Below are positions 8,618-17,311 of a stretch of DNA of 64,000 nt, one piece after another. Each line of letters starts with the position of its first letter. The stretch's first letter is position 1. The stretch covers positions 124,001 to 188,000 of the forward strand of contig NZ_BPFA01000002.1 of the NCBI RefSeq assembly GCF_019655055.1, given 5' to 3'. The notes under the pieces were generated by a model. The model saw only the letters and a list, made by a program, of their open reading frames with translations, had not been told where the DNA came from and searched no databases. Source of the DNA: Shewanella sp. MBTL60-112-B2 (GTDB taxonomy: Bacteria; Pseudomonadota; Gammaproteobacteria; Enterobacterales; Shewanellaceae). The position numbers and the translations under genes are program-made.

Positions 8618-9097
8618 CTATTGTGAAGCGCTCTGCAATGAGGGGTAATTGCGGCTATCTAAATTAAACAGGGCTAGATAATGGCTTAGGTTATGGTTAC
8701 TACTTAGATTAGTACTAGTACTAGTACTTGTTTGCCCTTCTAGCGGCATAAGTTCGAGTGCAGTTAAAATCATCGCCTGAGATTTACGCTCCAGCATCAG
8801 CTCCAAATCTAACATCTGTCGATATTCGTCAGTTTCAAGACAGGCTTTGCTTTGGCGTCTTAACTGCCTGTAGGGCAATAGCAGCTTTTCTTCCCAGCAG
8901 CGAGTGTCTTGCTGTAGCTGGCGCCATTGTGGATTGGGGAGTAAATAGTGATGCTTATCGAGCCAAAGGGCTAATAGCAACAAGTTGACATTGAGCTGGT
9001 GGTCATCTTGTAACTGTAAGCACAGAGTTTGGTGCTCCATATAGAGGGCATCGCAATCGCGCCATAAGTTGAGGTTTATAGGGCAAGATAATGTCAT
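8618..9097 (-). CDS. TIGR02444 family protein
   Basis: This 159-residue protein has an N-terminal helical region with the family pattern LNLWRDCDALY, VNLLLLALWLDKH and WEEKLLLPYRQLRR. It matches the TIGR02444/DUF2390 family of unknown function. It lies directly downstream of yheS on the same strand, separated by a terminator. The C-terminus is Ser/Thr-rich (a run of STSTS) and probably disordered. Confidence 0.8.
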   Translation of the reverse strand: MTLSCPINLNLWRDCDALYMEHQTLCLQLQDDHQLNVNLLLLALWLDKHHYLLPNPQWRQLQQDTRCWEEKLLLPYRQLRRQSKACLETDEYRQMLDLELMLERKSQAMILTALELMPLEGQTSTSTSTNLSSNHNLSHYLALFNLDSRNYPSLQSASQ

Positions 9098-9135
9098 AGA
9101 GGCGCACCGATATCATTTGATGCTAGCTATAGTAA

Positions 9136-9160
9136 CAAAAAGGGGAGCCATGCTCCCCTA
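9136..9160 (-). terminator. Intrinsic terminator after yheS
   Basis: The stem AGGGGAGC / GCTCCCCT with a 3-nt loop (9141-9159) is followed on the minus strand by a T run. It lies 19 bp past the yheS stop codon. Confidence 0.85.
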
Positions 9161-9178
9161 TGTTTACTTGCGAGTAAT

Positions 9179-11089
9179 TTAGGCTTCGGCGCGAACGCTT
9201 TGCTCAATGGTTTCTATCTCTTCTTGGATTTCCAACCATTCCATCTCACTTTCCTCAAGCCCTTGAGTCAGTGTGGTACGCTCAGCGAGAACTTGAGTCA
9301 GTTTAGCCTTATTATCGGCATCATAAAGGCTAGTATCGGCTAGCATATCTTCAAGCTCTTTTAGACGCTCGTTAGCTTTATGCTGCTCTTTTTCAAGCTT
9401 AGTCTGCACTTTTTTAAGCGGTGATAACTTCTGTCTCAGCTCTGCTTCTAAGCGTTTCTGCAGCTTCTTGTCCTGAACGGGTTTACCAGCATCAGACTCT
9501 TCCTCTTTGCCAGCGCTTTTTGCCGCATCGAGTAACCACTGATGGTAATCATCTAAGTCACCTTCAAAGCTTTTGACTTCACCTTGGTCAACAAGGTAGT
9601 AGTCACTACAGCTTAATCGTAATAAATGCCTATCGTGCGAGACGATAATCATTGCGCCTTCAAAGGTTTGTAGCGCCATAGTCAACGCATGACGCATCTC
9701 TAAGTCTAAGTGGTTGGTTGGCTCATCGAGTAGCAATAGGTTAGGGCGTTGCCATACCAAAAGCGCTAATACTAAACGGGCTTTTTCACCGCCAGAGAAA
9801 GGCCTGACTGGCGACAATGCCATATCGGCGTTAAAGCCGTAACCGCCTAAGAAGTTACGCAGCTCCTGCTCTTTAGTTGTCGGAGCTAGGCGCACCATAT
9901 GCTGTAGTGGTGAGTCATCTAAGCTTAAAAACTCTAGCTGATGCTGGGCAAAATAACCGATATTTAAGCCAGGGTTAGTTTCATACTGCCCTTTCATCGG
10001 TGAGAGCTCACCTGAAAGCAATTTAACTAAGGTCGACTTACCCGCACCGTTGCGGCCTAACAAACCGATACGAGCGCCGGGAACCAGATTGAGATGAACT
10101 TTCTTAAGGATCTCGGTTTCACCGTAACCGATAGAAACCTGTTCCATAGTCACCAGTGGATTTGGCAGGGCTTCAGGTTCCCTAAACGCCATATGGAACG
10201 GGCTATCGGCTTGTGATGGCAGTAACTCAGCCATACGTTCAAGCGCTTTTAAGCGGCTTTGAGCCTGTTTAGCCTTACTGGCTTTATAGCGGAAACGGTC
10301 AACAAAAGATTGCATATGGGCGCGCTCTTTTTGCTGGCGCTCAAATGCCACTTGCTGCTGGGCCATACGCTCGGCACGCACACGCTCAAACGAGGTGTAG
10401 TTACCTTTGTAGTAGTTCAGCTTAGTGTTTTCGACATGAACGATTTCATCGACAATGCCATCGATAAAGTCGCGGTCGTGACTGATCAGAATAAGCGTGC
10501 CTTGATAGGCTTTAATCCAACCCTCTAGCCAATACATGGTATCTAAGTCTAAGTGGTTGGTGGGCTCATCGAGAAGCAGTAGATCTGAGCGGCATAATAG
10601 GGCTTGGGCCAAGTTAAGACGCATACGCCAACCACCCGAGAAGCTTTTCACCGGGTTGCTCTGCTCTTGCTCACTAAAACCTAGGCCGGCAAGTAAGCTT
10701 GCGGCGCGGGAATGAATGGCATAACCGCCAATCGCATCAATTTTGCCATGCAAAAGTGCAATTTTATGACCGTCATCGGCCTCTTGGGCTGCATGCAGTT
10801 GGGCTTCAAGTTCGCGGTATTCACTATCGCCATCAATCACATATTCAATTGCAGATACGTCAAGTGCCGGAGTTTCCTGTGCCACGGTAGCCATCTGCCA
10901 GCCGCTAGGCATAGTAAACTCACCCTTATCTAGGCTGATTTTTCCTAAGATAAGCGCAAGTAATGAAGACTTGCCGCTGCCGTTTGCTCCAACGAGACCG
11001 ACCTTGTGGCCTGGATAGACGGTTAATGAAGTTTCATCGAGCAAGGTTTTCGAGCCACGAACGAGTTGAGCTTGAGTGATGGTGATCAT
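9179..11089 (-). CDS. yheS: ABC-F family ATPase YheS
   Basis: This 636-residue protein has two nucleotide-binding domains. The first has Walker A GANGSGKSSL, signature SGGWRMRL and DEPTNHLD. The second has GRNGAGKSTL, SGGEKARL and DEPTNHLD. They are joined by the ABC-F linker (ERMAQQQVAFERQQKERAHMQ region), and a C-terminal coiled coil follows. It has no membrane segments, so it is a soluble ribosome-associated type. ABC-F proteins act on the ribosomal E site; the specific YheS role is less settled. yheV diverges from its start. Confidence 0.96.
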   Translation of the reverse strand: MITITQAQLVRGSKTLLDETSLTVYPGHKVGLVGANGSGKSSLLALILGKISLDKGEFTMPSGWQMATVAQETPALDVSAIEYVIDGDSEYRELEAQLHAAQEADDGHKIALLHGKIDAIGGYAIHSRAASLLAGLGFSEQEQSNPVKSFSGGWRMRLNLAQALLCRSDLLLLDEPTNHLDLDTMYWLEGWIKAYQGTLILISHDRDFIDGIVDEIVHVENTKLNYYKGNYTSFERVRAERMAQQQVAFERQQKERAHMQSFVDRFRYKASKAKQAQSRLKALERMAELLPSQADSPFHMAFREPEALPNPLVTMEQVSIGYGETEILKKVHLNLVPGARIGLLGRNGAGKSTLVKLLSGELSPMKGQYETNPGLNIGYFAQHQLEFLSLDDSPLQHMVRLAPTTKEQELRNFLGGYGFNADMALSPVRPFSGGEKARLVLALLVWQRPNLLLLDEPTNHLDLEMRHALTMALQTFEGAMIIVSHDRHLLRLSCSDYYLVDQGEVKSFEGDLDDYHQWLLDAAKSAGKEEESDAGKPVQDKKLQKRLEAELRQKLSPLKKVQTKLEKEQHKANERLKELEDMLADTSLYDADNKAKLTQVLAERTTLTQGLEESEMEWLEIQEEIETIEQSVRAEA

Positions 11090-11231
11090 TGAAGTCGGCT
11101 TACACAGTAAATATTGGCAGGGATAATAGCCTAGAACCCATGGTTACTTCTATGGTGAATCCCAGAAAAGTACGGTCATGGCGCAGCTTTTATGGCAAAA
11201 TGTTAGACATATATGGACTGGAAGTAAAATC

Positions 11232-11441
11232 ATGACTACAACAACTAAAAAAGTGAAAAAACGTTTCGTGGCTGGCGCTAAGTGCCCTAAGTGCCAAGCT
11301 AAAGAGTCTATCGTGTTATTTAAAGAGAATGGCATCGAAACCGTAGAGTGTGTCGACTGTGATTATCGTGAGCAACAAACCGAAGAGAAAGTGACGAAGA
11401 AGGCGACAGGCGCTGTGATAGGGGTATTTAATCCGGAATAG
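11232..11441 (+). CDS. yheV: YheV family zinc-ribbon protein
   Basis: This 69-residue protein starts MTTTTKKVKKRFVAGAKCPKC. The two pairs CPKC and CVDC form a zinc ribbon, and the C-terminus GVFNPE is a family hallmark. I prefer ATG at 11232 to an in-frame ATG at 11178, because the family begins just before KRFVAGAKCP. The function is unknown. It is divergent from yheS. Confidence 0.9.
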   Translation: MTTTTKKVKKRFVAGAKCPKCQAKESIVLFKENGIETVECVDCDYREQQTEEKVTKKATGAVIGVFNPE

Positions 11442-11583
11442 GCACTAGAGGGATTAACGATTTACCTCCCTAAATTACTGAGCACCTATACATGTGTGTA
11501 CCTTGGTGTTCATTTTGCCTAAGTTAGTGTAAACTTGCAGCTTTTGTGGCCAATAAGATGTTGGCCTGAGCTAACTTAGGTAA

Positions 11584-12270
11584 ATGGTAATGACGATAAT
11601 ACGAATGTGTGTGCTGGGGATGAGTCTTGTTCTAACGGGCTGTGGCGTTATCCATGATTATAAACAATCACAGATGTTTAGCACTTTCGATGATTTTCGT
11701 CCCGGGCCTGATGGGGGCAGTGATCTTATTTGGGCCCAGCCTAGAATAAAAAGCCTTGGGGATCTCAAACAAATTCTTAATGGGTATGACAAGATAATCG
11801 TCGATCAAGCTTGGTTAGTGCTCGATGATAAGACTCGTTACGACAATCTAGACCAACAAGAAATTATTCAAGTGTCGCAATATCTGGTGAGTAAGATTAA
11901 AGACAAAGCCAGTCAACGCTTTGAATTAGTTACAGAGCCAGATGACGATACCCTCAGAGTCAGTGTTGCCCTAACCAATATTGAGACTCCCAATCCTATT
12001 TTAGCGGTTACCAGTAGCATACTTCCCGTAGGTCTCGGGATTTCTAGCATCTCAAAGGTGGTGACGGGTGAGCACACCAATGTGGGCAGTGCGACCATAG
12101 AGTTGATGATTAGCGATGCTAATACAGGTAAGCCAATTGTCGCTGTAATAGATAGAAAAGCGGGCAGTAAAGACTTCAGCACCATGATTGATTCAACCGA
12201 TGATGCAAAGGATGCCATTGATTGGTGGGTAGAGCGCCTAGGCAAGACCTTACGTGATGAAAGTTTGTAG
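11584..12270 (+). CDS. DUF3313-type lipoprotein
   Basis: This 228-residue protein has a lipoprotein signal; the lipobox LTGC gives Cys20 as the modified residue. The body matches the DUF3313 pattern: a FSTFDDFRPGPDGG start, the IIVDQAWLVLDD strand, and ATIELMISDANTGKPIVAVIDRK near the C-terminus. The function is not known; members are outer-membrane-targeted in many gammaproteobacteria. It stands alone, and the start could also be the ATG six bases later. Confidence 0.8.
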   Translation: MVMTIIRMCVLGMSLVLTGCGVIHDYKQSQMFSTFDDFRPGPDGGSDLIWAQPRIKSLGDLKQILNGYDKIIVDQAWLVLDDKTRYDNLDQQEIIQVSQYLVSKIKDKASQRFELVTEPDDDTLRVSVALTNIETPNPILAVTSSILPVGLGISSISKVVTGEHTNVGSATIELMISDANTGKPIVAVIDRKAGSKDFSTMIDSTDDAKDAIDWWVERLGKTLRDESL

Positions 12271-12582
12271 GGTGCGCTTATTAACAGATAGTTTTGGGAG
12301 CCGGGACTGGTACACCTAAGGCTCTGAGGTTAATTAATTTGGCACAGTGAGTGATATTTAGCGGTTATTCCCCATTCGATATGCTGCAACTAAAAGAATA
12401 ACTGCTACAATAGCGCGCTATAATTTATAGCGATAGCAAACGACAGCTTTTGCTCCTGATGATTTGGAGCCTTGTCACCATGATTTTATCACTGCCAAGC
12501 GCGATTTGATGAGCCTTAGTAAGGTATCGAGTCTTAGAGGGTAAACCGCCCTAATGAGCAGTGAATACTTAGGAAAGATACT

Positions 12583-13992
12583 TTGACTCAAACAGTCCCG
12601 AATACCGAAGGCCAAGCGCCATTCTCAAGCCTTAACCTGAAGACTGAGCTGCTAGATAACCTGAAAACAATGGGTTATGACTCTATGACCCCGATTCAAG
12701 CGCAAAGCTTACCAGCAATTCTTAATGGCGAAGATGTTATTGGCCAAGGTAAGACTGGCTCAGGTAAAACTGCTGCGTTTGGTTTGGGCTTATTGCACAA
12801 GTTAGACGTTAAGCGTTTTCGTATTCAGTGTTTGGTTTTATGCCCAACACGCGAGCTTGCCGATCAGGTGGCAAAAGAGATCCGTACCCTAGCGCGTGGC
12901 ATTCACAACATTAAAGTACTGACCCTTTGTGGCGGTGTGCCTATGGGACCACAAATTGGTTCACTAGAACACGGTGCACATATCATTGTCGGTACGCCGG
13001 GCCGTATTATCGATCACTTAGATCGCGGCCGTTTAGATCTTGAAAATGTGCATACATTAGTGCTCGATGAAGCCGACCGTATGTTAGAGATGGGCTTTCA
13101 AGTGGAACTTGAAGGCATTATGGACCGTATGCCAATTGAACGTCAGACGCTGCTGTTCAGTGCAACGTTCCCTGAGCAGATCCAGTCGATTGCCGATAAG
13201 ATCATGTTCAAGCCTGTGTTAGTAAAAGTGGCTTCGACTCATGCTACTAGTACCATTGAGCAACACTTCTATGAAGTGGGTAATAATAACGATCGCATGC
13301 GTGCGCTTAAGTTATTGCTGCTGCAATACCGCCCAGAGAGCGCTGTGGTGTTTTGTAACACTAAGCGTGAAACTAAAGACGTTGCAGCGCAGCTGAAGAA
13401 CGACGGTTTTAGCGTAGTTGCATTGCATGGCGACCTTGAGCAACGTGACCGTGATCAAACCTTATTGCAGTTTGCCAATAAGAGTGTGTCTATTATGGTG
13501 GCGACAGACGTTGCTGCTCGTGGTCTTGATATTGACGCATTAGACGCGGTTATTAACTATCACGTTGCTTACGACACTGAAGTGCACATTCACCGTATTG
13601 GCCGTACAGGCCGTGCGGGCAGTAAAGGTTCGGCGCACACTTTCTATAATGACGAAGATGGCTACAAGATTGCGCTACTCGAAGATTATTTAGAGCGTGA
13701 TATCGTTAATGAAGCGCTGCCATCAGAGAACCTGTTAGATACCTTCCCAGTACAACCTGTGATGATCACATTGCAAATTGATGGTGGTAAAAAGCAAAAG
13801 TTACGTCCTGGCGATATCTTAGGTGCGCTAACGGGCGAGAACGGTATTGAAGGTAGTGAAGTGGGTAAGATTAAGATTACTGATATGCGATCTTACGTTG
13901 CGGTTAATCGTAAAGTGGCTAAAAAGGCACTACATAAAATTACTAATGGTAAGCTAAAAGGCCGCTCATACCGAGCCTGGGAAATGCGTTAA
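12583..13992 (+). CDS. dbpA: DEAD-box RNA helicase DbpA
   Basis: This 469-residue protein has a Q motif (TPIQAQSLP), motif I GKTGSGKT, DEAD, SAT and the C-terminal helicase motif [11 protein letters not shown] DbpA RNA-binding domain (about 395-469: VMITLQIDGGKKQKLRPGDI...) gives specificity for hairpin 92 of 23S rRNA in this family. It therefore acts in large-subunit assembly. The start codon is TTG, supported by AGGA about 8 nt upstream. It is convergent with rhlE. Confidence 0.95.
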   Translation: MTQTVPNTEGQAPFSSLNLKTELLDNLKTMGYDSMTPIQAQSLPAILNGEDVIGQGKTGSGKTAAFGLGLLHKLDVKRFRIQCLVLCPTRELADQVAKEIRTLARGIHNIKVLTLCGGVPMGPQIGSLEHGAHIIVGTPGRIIDHLDRGRLDLENVHTLVLDEADRMLEMGFQVELEGIMDRMPIERQTLLFSATFPEQIQSIADKIMFKPVLVKVASTHATSTIEQHFYEVGNNNDRMRALKLLLLQYRPESAVVFCNTKRETKDVAAQLKNDGFSVVALHGDLEQRDRDQTLLQFANKSVSIMVATDVAARGLDIDALDAVINYHVAYDTEVHIHRIGRTGRAGSKGSAHTFYNDEDGYKIALLEDYLERDIVNEALPSENLLDTFPVQPVMITLQIDGGKKQKLRPGDILGALTGENGIEGSEVGKIKITDMRSYVAVNRKVAKKALHKITNGKLKGRSYRAWEMR

Positions 13993-14065
13993 GCGCATTT
14001 TATTCATTACCAGAGCGAGTCTACACATCAGATTCACTCAGGTAATGACAATGATAAGCCACAAA

Positions 14066-14092
14066 AAAGCAGCGTATATACGCTGCTTTTTT
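14066..14092. terminator. Bidirectional terminator between dbpA and rhlE
   Basis: The perfect stem AGCAGCGTAT / ATACGCTGCT at 14069-14088 is flanked by AAAAA and TTTTTT, so it can serve both strands. Confidence 0.9.
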
Positions 14093-14251
14093 GTGTCTGG
14101 AACACTTATGCCAAGGCCCATGGATGGATAGCCTTGGTATTTGTGTCTGGAACACTTATGCCAAAAACTTTAATAGCAAGAGACATGGATGGGTAGTTTT
14201 GGTCGTCGTGCCTAGTTCGTTGATATCAAGGTCGGTTGAGACCTTGATATC
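14091..14251. repeat. Direct repeat and hairpins between dbpA and rhlE
   Basis: A 24-bp direct repeat beginning TTGTGTCTGGAACACTTATG sits at 14091-14114 and 14141-14164. A second similar pair (catggatgg-tag) follows each copy. A 12-bp perfect hairpin, GATATCAAGGTC / GACCTTGATATC, spans 14222-14251 without a T tract. The region is non-coding on both strands. Confidence 0.8.
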
Positions 14252-14268
14252 GAATCGATATTCAATGA

Positions 14269-15789
14269 CTAGCTATTTTGGCTTGGCTTATTTGCACTGC
14301 GGTTAGCATTAGGGCGACGTTGGCCTGATGGCTTACCTTGAGTTGAAGCTGAGTTGCCATTAGCAGCATTAGGTCTGCGTGGACGTCTAGGCTGACTTGG
14401 TTGTGCATTGGTATTCGGCTGGTGGCCGCGAGCCATTTCGCCGCTACGCTGACCATCTTTATGCTCGACTTTGGCACCGGTGTTTTCAGCATTACCTTGG
14501 CGACGTGGGTTAGGTGACTTATTGCTAGCACCACCCGAGTTAGCGCCTTTATTTGGACTACGTGAACGACCATTGCCACGACCTTGGTTACCACCATTAC
14601 GTGGACCTTTATTTTGACCGTGAGACTTACCCGTTAAGTCAGTATCTGGTAGGTGATAAGTCGGTTCAAATCCTTCAATTACGCGGCGTTCTAGGTTCTG
14701 CTTGATCAGTAACTCAATGTCACGCAATAGTTTAATTTCTTCATCGCCAACAAGCGATACCGCATGGCCTGATGCGCCAGCACGACCAGTACGGCCGATA
14801 CGGTGTACGTAATCCTCTGGCACGTTTGGCAAGTCGAAGTTCACCACTTGTGGTAGCTGGTCGATATCTAGACCACGTGCGGCAATATCCGTTGCCACAA
14901 GTACGCGAATTGCGCCGCTTTTAAAGTCAGCTAAGGCTTTGGTTCTTGCGCCTTGGCTCTTATTACCGTGAATAGCTGCCGCGGTAATGTCTTTCGCTTC
15001 AAGGTTTTTAGCTAGACGGTTTGCGCCGTGCTTAGTACGGCTAAATACCAATACCTGCTTCCAGTTATTTTGCTTGATAAGTTTTACCAAGACAGCCGCT
15101 TTTTGGCCTTTATCAACAGGACAGATCCACTGTTGAACCGTATTGGCTGTTGCGTTACGTGGCGTAACTGAGATCTCAACTGGATTGTTTACTAGCCCTT
15201 TTGCTAACTGACGAATTTCATCAGAGAAGGTGGCCGAGAACATAAGGTTCTGGCGCTTAGCTGGCAAAATAGCTAAGATTTTTTTGATGTCATGAATAAA
15301 GCCCATGTCTAACATGCGATCGGCTTCATCAAGCACAAGTACTTCAAGCTGGCTAAAGCTCAATGCACGTTGGTTATAAAGGTCGAGTAGACGGCCTGGG
15401 GTCGCTACAAGAATATCGACGCCGCGGTTAAGTTTAGTAATTTGAGGGCCAATGCCGACGCCACCAAATACTACGGCCGATTTCAGTGGTAAATTCTTAC
15501 CATAGATTTCAACGCTTTCGCCAACCTGAGCCGCAAGCTCACGGGTTGGAGTTAACACTAATGCACGCACTTGTTTCGCAGGAGCCTTGGTGCCTTTTGA
15601 AAGTAACTCTAGCAGTGGCAGAGTAAAGCCTGCAGTTTTGCCTGTACCTGTTTGCGCGGCGGCCATCACGTCTTTACCTTCAAGTACGGCAGGAATAGCT
15701 TGTGCCTGAATAGGTGAAGGAGTGTCATAACCTTTATTGGCAACGGCTTTCAAAATTTGGGCTGATAAGCCCAGTGAGGCAAAACTCAT
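14269..15789 (-). CDS. rhlE: DEAD-box RNA helicase RhlE
   Basis: This 506-residue protein has the helicase core at about 1-370: Q motif [11 protein letters not shown], motif [17 protein letters not shown], and [11 protein letters not shown] long basic, low-complexity tail rich in Gly, Asn, Arg, Pro and Ser (about 395-506) is typical of the RhlE group and gives unspecific RNA binding. It takes part in ribosome assembly and RNA decay in relatives. Other long frames over the tail are compositional shadows. Confidence 0.93.
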   Translation of the reverse strand: MSFASLGLSAQILKAVANKGYDTPSPIQAQAIPAVLEGKDVMAAAQTGTGKTAGFTLPLLELLSKGTKAPAKQVRALVLTPTRELAAQVGESVEIYGKNLPLKSAVVFGGVGIGPQITKLNRGVDILVATPGRLLDLYNQRALSFSQLEVLVLDEADRMLDMGFIHDIKKILAILPAKRQNLMFSATFSDEIRQLAKGLVNNPVEISVTPRNATANTVQQWICPVDKGQKAAVLVKLIKQNNWKQVLVFSRTKHGANRLAKNLEAKDITAAAIHGNKSQGARTKALADFKSGAIRVLVATDIAARGLDIDQLPQVVNFDLPNVPEDYVHRIGRTGRAGASGHAVSLVGDEEIKLLRDIELLIKQNLERRVIEGFEPTYHLPDTDLTGKSHGQNKGPRNGGNQGRGNGRSRSPNKGANSGGASNKSPNPRRQGNAENTGAKVEHKDGQRSGEMARGHQPNTNAQPSQPRRPRRPNAANGNSASTQGKPSGQRRPNANRSANKPSQNS

Positions 15790-16193
15790 AGATAGGTCTC
15801 ATTTCGGCTGTCAAATAGGCGTTAAAGTGCGACTGGCAGCGGTTTCAGGGGGCCTGCGGATGCTGGCGGCCGTGCAGCTTACAGGATCTGCTTAAAAAGC
15901 GCTAATTATTAAACAATCAGTCGCTAAATAATCAGGGCAGCCTTTAAATCGTTTTTGCTGTTAATGAGTATGGCACTAAATGGGGTTTAGGCTTGAGATC
16001 CTGAGGCGGATTGATAATTGTTACGTGCTGAAATCGGCTAATTTTGAAAAAAAATATCGATTGTGTGATTTTTGGGCAATTAAAAGATGTTGTATCAGCG
16101 CTGCATGTGTTAATCTCGCGCCCCTGAAAGTTCATCTACCGATTTTTACCAGCAAAATCTAGGTAAGGATTATACCTAATTCGGCGGTTTGTC

Positions 16194-16394
16194 ATGCTGC
16201 AGCCAATTGTGAGTTATCATCAAGATGATGAAAATCATTGGGTTGCCAATTTGTCTTGCGGTCATACTCAGCACGTACGCCATCGTCCTCCTTGGGAGCG
16301 ACGGGATTGGGTGATTCACCGAGAAGGCAGAAATGCCATGCTTGGTTATAAGCTGAATTGTAAGCTGTGTGAATTAGTGTCGGAAATGGAATAA
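16194..16394 (+). CDS. DUF3565 small protein
   Basis: This 66-residue protein carries the family layout QDDENHWVANLSCGHTQHVRH, with PPWERR and a final LNCKLCEL. The Cys and His residues (SCGH, CKLC) suggest a zinc site. The family is of unknown function and found in many marine proteobacteria. It is flanked by non-coding DNA on both sides. Nothing else is visible in the 400 bp between rhlE and this gene. Confidence 0.8.
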   Translation: MLQPIVSYHQDDENHWVANLSCGHTQHVRHRPPWERRDWVIHREGRNAMLGYKLNCKLCELVSEME

Positions 16395-16599
16395 ATCCCG
16401 TGGCAATGAAAGGTGATCATTCGCAACGTGGTTGATAAACAGAATTATGAACGCGAGAGTGATGCTTAGGGTGTTGGTCTTGCGTATCGATTGAACTTAG
16501 CTATAACTATATCGAATTGGCTTTCCTCTTATGGGGCACGTCTCAGGTGCATAGTTTGCTTGGCTCAAGTATTAGCATTATTGTTAGGATAAAAGTAAC

Positions 16600-16947
16600 A
16601 TGACACAAACTAAGAAGTATGATTTTCGCGTAGTCGCTGATGGCGCAACTTGGACCGGTCAGATCACTCGTCGTCAAACGGCAAGAAAGATCGTGGTATC
16701 TAAGAGCAAGAAAGGTTTTGCCACTGAAGCAGAAGCGCAAGCTTGGGGCGAGACTGAGCTTAAGTCATTCTTAGAGAATTTAATTAAGCGTAACGAGCGC
16801 AAGGCTAAGGCACGTGGAGAGCGTAACGAAGCAGCTGAAGCTAAAGAGTTAGCTGCTGATGCATGGCGCGATGCTCGTGAAGCCAAAGGTTCAGATAAGA
16901 GTTTTGATGAAGATAACCTAGATTACGAGTCTGATTCAGAACGTTAA
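16600..16947 (+). CDS. DUF3622 small charged protein
   Basis: This 115-residue protein has an N-terminal region YDFRVVADGATWTGQITRR and FATEAEAQAWGETEL, matching DUF3622. A highly charged helical tail rich in Lys, Arg, Glu and Ala follows. Function is unknown. It is a single gene, with two hairpins directly downstream. Confidence 0.78.
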   Translation: MTQTKKYDFRVVADGATWTGQITRRQTARKIVVSKSKKGFATEAEAQAWGETELKSFLENLIKRNERKAKARGERNEAAEAKELAADAWRDAREAKGSDKSFDEDNLDYESDSER

Positions 16948-16974
16948 TCTATTTTTCAAAGCGATTTGAATGAT

Positions 16975-17041
16975 TATTTGATTTAGCCTTGGCTAAATCA
17001 AATAGGAAGCCGCATTAAGCCTAGCTTGATGCGGTTTTTTT
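16975..17041 (+). terminator. Double hairpin: AT-rich stem followed by intrinsic terminator
   Basis: ATTTGATTTAGCC / GGCTAAATCAAAT (13-bp stem, 2-nt loop) spans about 16976-17003. It is followed by CCGCATTAAG / CTTGATGCGG (17010-17034) with a run of seven T. The second is a standard terminator for the DUF3622 gene. The first has no T tract and could protect the transcript end. Confidence 0.85.
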
Positions 17042-17311
17042 ATATTTGTCAATCAGAGGTAACTCCAGTTAATAAGCTCTCATTTATTGATCTAGCTCAA
17101 TTTTTGTGAGTCCGATAGCAAATATTCCAACCACGTTTTCTTCTGCGATTAATGCCTGCGATACTCAGGCAATATTGAGATGCATTCTCGTTTTTGCATT
17201 TACAGCTATTGAACTTAAGCTCGGCATCGAAGTCTTTAACAAGATGCAGGCTTCAATTAGCAAAGATGCCAAATATCGACTCATCACCCACAGCAGTTAG
17301 TCTGGAATCAC

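Noticed and set aside
14091..14306. Frame through the direct repeats between dbpA and rhlE
   Set aside because: It reads through repeats and hairpins after a terminator; no family features.
14262..14597. Long frame overlapping the rhlE tail
   Set aside because: A compositional shadow of the low-complexity Gly/Asn/Arg coding region.
17106..17300. 64-residue GTG-started frame just upstream of cydD
   Set aside because: It has no ribosome site and no recognisable domain. Its composition is not like neighbouring genes, and it probably lies in the cydD leader.
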